Source: Allium sativum
Taxonomy: Eukaryota > Streptophyta > Magnoliopsida > Asparagales > Amaryllidaceae
DNA length: 64,000 nt
Assembly (NCBI GenBank): GCA_030737875.1
Contig: CM060926.1
Location: 319,026,922 to 319,090,921 of the forward strand
Direction of reading: 5' to 3'
The position numbers were made by a program, and so were the translations under genes. Position 1 is the first letter of the stretch. Each line of letters starts with the position of its first letter. The notes under the pieces were generated by a model. That model was given only the letters and a program-made list of their open reading frames with translations. It searched no databases and was not told the DNA's origin. Below, in pieces: positions 61,901 through 64,000 of this stretch.

Positions 61901-62200
61901 CCTGTCGACAGCCCTGTCGACATGGGTAGGGCGGGAATCTTCCCGCCTGACCCCGCCTGTTCCATTCCACAATGTGAAATTTAAATTCCTAAATCTGTTT
62001 TTAGCTCTAATTTTTCTACAAACTTCTTTGGGCCATAACCGGGCCATACGGACTCCGATTCTCGAAAACTCGGACTCTATTTCGCGTATTTTTCCGAGAC
62101 GAACGCAATAACGCAGCCCGTTACCCCCAATTCCCACGTCTGAGATTATTTATCCTGTAATTAGTGAATTTTAGTATTAACTAAAATTCGGGGTGTTACA
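58902..62200 (-). repeat. 5' LTR of A2 (3,299 bp)
   Basis: It is collinear with 50448-53765. It has a TATA box at 61708-61715 (reverse of TATAAATA). The GTCGAC cluster at 61855-61925 has six sites against five in the 3' LTR. It carries a shorter T-run near 60615 and one 24-bp unit fewer. Confidence 0.96.
61708..61715 (-). promoter_or_regulatory. TATA box of the A2 5' LTR
   Basis: TATAAATA on the minus strand is conserved in A1 and in the other A2 LTR. It is the likely promoter for gag-pol transcription. Confidence 0.65.
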
Positions 62201-62205
62201 GTATC
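62201..62205. repeat. Target-site duplication of A2, right copy (GTATC)
   Basis: It matches 50443-50447. Confidence 0.95.
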
Positions 62206-62431
62206 CGTGTATCACTTCTAGTTGTGCTTTTGTATATTTTTCCGCTGCTATGCAATGTAATTTAAATCTCTGATATTTTTCGAATGTAATTTATTCATTT
62301 ATACTCTGTATATTCTTGTATCTGATGGAATTGTTGTAATAACAATGAAATGTTCTTCCGTCTGCGTTCATTTGTGTGTTGTTCTCAAAGTATCCGCCCT
62401 TTCCTTAAAGGGGAAGTTACGGGTTCTTACA
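62206..62431 (+). repeat. Left LTR of B3, last 226 bases
   Basis: It continues the LTR broken at 50447 and ends TTACGGGTTCTTACA before the PBS. Confidence 0.93.
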
Positions 62432-63461
62432 GTGGTATCAGAGCTTTGGTTTACAGAGCTCGAGAACAAGACACATTAGAACCATACGAAAGAATTCATC
62501 AGATATTGGATTAGTAATATCCAATTAGAATGACTCGTTAGAGATAGGATCAGTAGTATCCTAGAACGAGTGTGAAGAGTATATTTTTCAAATGAAAACA
62601 ATTTTGTTTTGAAAATTTAAACCATTTTATACGTATTTGAATATTTATTTATTTTTAATATGGACAATCGAGTATATATAGATTTCGCGTATACGCGTCA
62701 TGAACGTATATTCGAAGTTTTAATATACTGGATAGATATAGTGTCACATTCTAAACACCCGGGGATAATTCTGGTGATGTGGCCACATCATCAGTATTCA
62801 TATTCGAGTTTCGAAGGTGTGATTTCTATATATTTCCATTAGACTGGTGTGAGAACCAAAATTAATATAGTTAGAACACATTGTTGTGAATTGGCATCAA
62901 AACATGATTTTTTGTATATATATCAAATTTATGAATTTGAAACTCTAATTCACTAATTGATTGATGTTTGTATTGTTTATTTGTTTGCTAATTTTGAACC
63001 ATTATGCCTAATTGAATCAAATATTGAATTGTATTGAAAATGGGTCGCATTTGCATGCATATACATGTATATCATTGAACAGGTCATAGCAAGGAGGCTA
63101 GAGCAGAGAATAAAATTTGTTTGCCCGACAAATAGGTACATGTTTACTACATAATTTCCTGTTTTGTTTGGGTGATGATGATTTTGTGAGCCTATTGGCT
63201 AGCCGCTTGGCTTTTTCTTTTTCTTTTTGAGATCTGAAGGACCGGGGAAGCTATTTGAAATTCCCCGATGCTCCCGGTGCAGGGGAGGTTATGGCGAAAT
63301 TTTTCGAAAATTTAGGGTGTTAGCCAAATTTTTGAAATTTTGAAAATTTTCAGAAACTGAAAAGTTGGAGAATGGAAGCCAGATCGAACATAGTGTTGAA
63401 TAATCAAACCACTTTCGACTTTGTTCCTTTTCGGGGACGAAAAGTTTTAAGTGGGGGAGAT
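62432..63461 (+). other. Internal region of B3 (1,030 bp, non-coding) with PBS and PPT
   Basis: PBS TGGTATCAGAGC is at 62433-62444, the stem-loop CTCGTT/AACGAG at 62534-62570, the CTTTTTCTTTTTC tract near 63210 and PPT AAGTGGGGGAGAT at 63449-63461. It is collinear with the B1 interior. Confidence 0.93.
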
Positions 63462-64000
63462 TGTAATAACCCGTAAAATGCGAGCCAGTTTGAAATTTTT
63501 ATTTTGGCAATTTTAGCGAATTTTGATTATTTAAAATGAATTATTTTAAATAATATCGACGAGAAATTTATTTTGAATATATAATTCGACGTATATTTTA
63601 TATACGTCGTCGTTAGAATATAAATAATTATATATAATTATAAAAGGAATTGAAAATGGCGCGGTAGTTCGATAATTCGATTTCAAACTTCAATTGAATG
63701 TACCGGGAGCAAAACAATCCGGATTTTAGTGAAACCAAAAACATTAGGATCTAATTGACGATATCTTTCCAATGAAGTTAACAAACTGAGATTTCACTTT
63801 ATAAATGATAAGATATGTCCAGTTGAAAATTCTGAATAGTCGCTATGGAATTCAGGCCCTTAAAAATGGACATTTTGCAAATGACCTCGGATTTCGACGA
63901 AACCACTTTTGTTGGGTCCGTGATGTCAAGTTATTGCTAAGTTTCAAATTTCATAATTTTTCGAATCAATATGTGAGTGTGGCAAAGGAAAACGCGTTTG
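63462..64000 (+). repeat. Right LTR of B3, first 539 bases
   Basis: It repeats 44053-44591 with very few differences and runs off the window. Confidence 0.95.

Larger units (their letters stand above)
50448..62200 (-). mobile_element. A2: structurally complete Ty3/gypsy chromovirus (Tekay/Del-like)
   Basis: The element is 11,753 bp on the minus strand, flanked by GTATC duplications. LTRs are 3,318 and 3,299 bp and nearly identical by eye, differing mainly in repeat-unit number and scattered substitutions, so the insertion is young. The order from right to left is 5' LTR, PBS, gag-protease-RT-RNase H, in-frame stop, integrase with chromodomain, untranslated region, PPT and 3' LTR. Domain order and the chromodomain place it among plant chromoviruses; Tekay/Del is the best guess from motifs. 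Confidence 0.96.
44053..64000 (+). mobile_element. B3: giant-LTR element, interrupted by A2 and cut by the window edge
   Basis: The left LTR (44053-50447 plus 62206-62431), internal region (62432-63461) and the start of the right LTR (63462-64000) are present. Without A2 the left LTR is about 6.62 kb. B3 sits in the right LTR of C. The LTR start TGTAATAACCCGTAA and the reverse of its end, TGTAAGAACCCGTAA, form a 15-bp inverted repeat with one mismatch. Confidence 0.93.

Overview
This is a stretch of plant nuclear heterochromatin, most likely from a eudicot with a repeat-rich genome. I see no host gene, rRNA or tRNA gene in the 64 kb. It is AT-rich and consists almost entirely of LTR retrotransposons nested inside one another. 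Plant origin is inferred from the chromodomain Ty3/gypsy (Tekay/Del-like) polyprotein, tRNA-iMet primer sites, 5-bp target duplications and a Mutator-like element with a 9-bp duplication. The species cannot be named from the sequence.

Two kinds of element are present. Family A is an autonomous-type chromovirus with LTRs of about 3 kb. A1 (+ strand) enters from the left edge and contributes the tail of pol and its 3' LTR (984-3813, ending at 20126-20144). A2 (- strand, 50448-62200) is structurally complete, with LTRs, PBS, PPT, TSD and gag-pol. Its reading frame carries one in-frame amber stop between RNase H and integrase. The second kind (families B, C and D) is non-autonomous and unusual: LTRs of 6.6-7.7 kb enclose a non-coding internal region of only about 1.03 kb (B1, B2, B3) or 0.44 kb (C).

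Layout: 1-3813 A1 end; 3814-20120 B1, complete, with TSD CATTA, inside the A1 LTR; 20126-20144 last bases of A1; 20145-28374 B2 (- strand), host of A1; 28375-30800 D, an older relative; 30801-44052 C (left LTR, internal region, right LTR), inserted in D and carrying a 1-kb Mutator-like element at 42577-43610; 44053-50447 B3, inserted in C; 50448-62200 A2, inserted in B3 with TSD GTATC; 62206-64000 rest of B3. The implied order is D first, then B2 and C, then A1 (in B2) and B3 (in C), then B1 (in A1) and A2 (in B3).

The giant LTRs share one plan: a short 5' part; a GC-richer leader cassette of about 300-400 bp whose sequence is unrelated between copies; a potential splice donor; kilobases of tandem repeats, many of whose units hold a small A/T hairpin; a conserved 1.7-kb block with stem-loops whose paired bases change together between copies; and a potential splice acceptor near the LTR end. 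With no coding capacity they presumably depend on proteins from another element. Family A is a plausible but unproven donor, because it shares the PBS, the PPT style and the TGTAACA termini. The giant-LTR family and its covarying RNA structures are the best candidates here for something undescribed.
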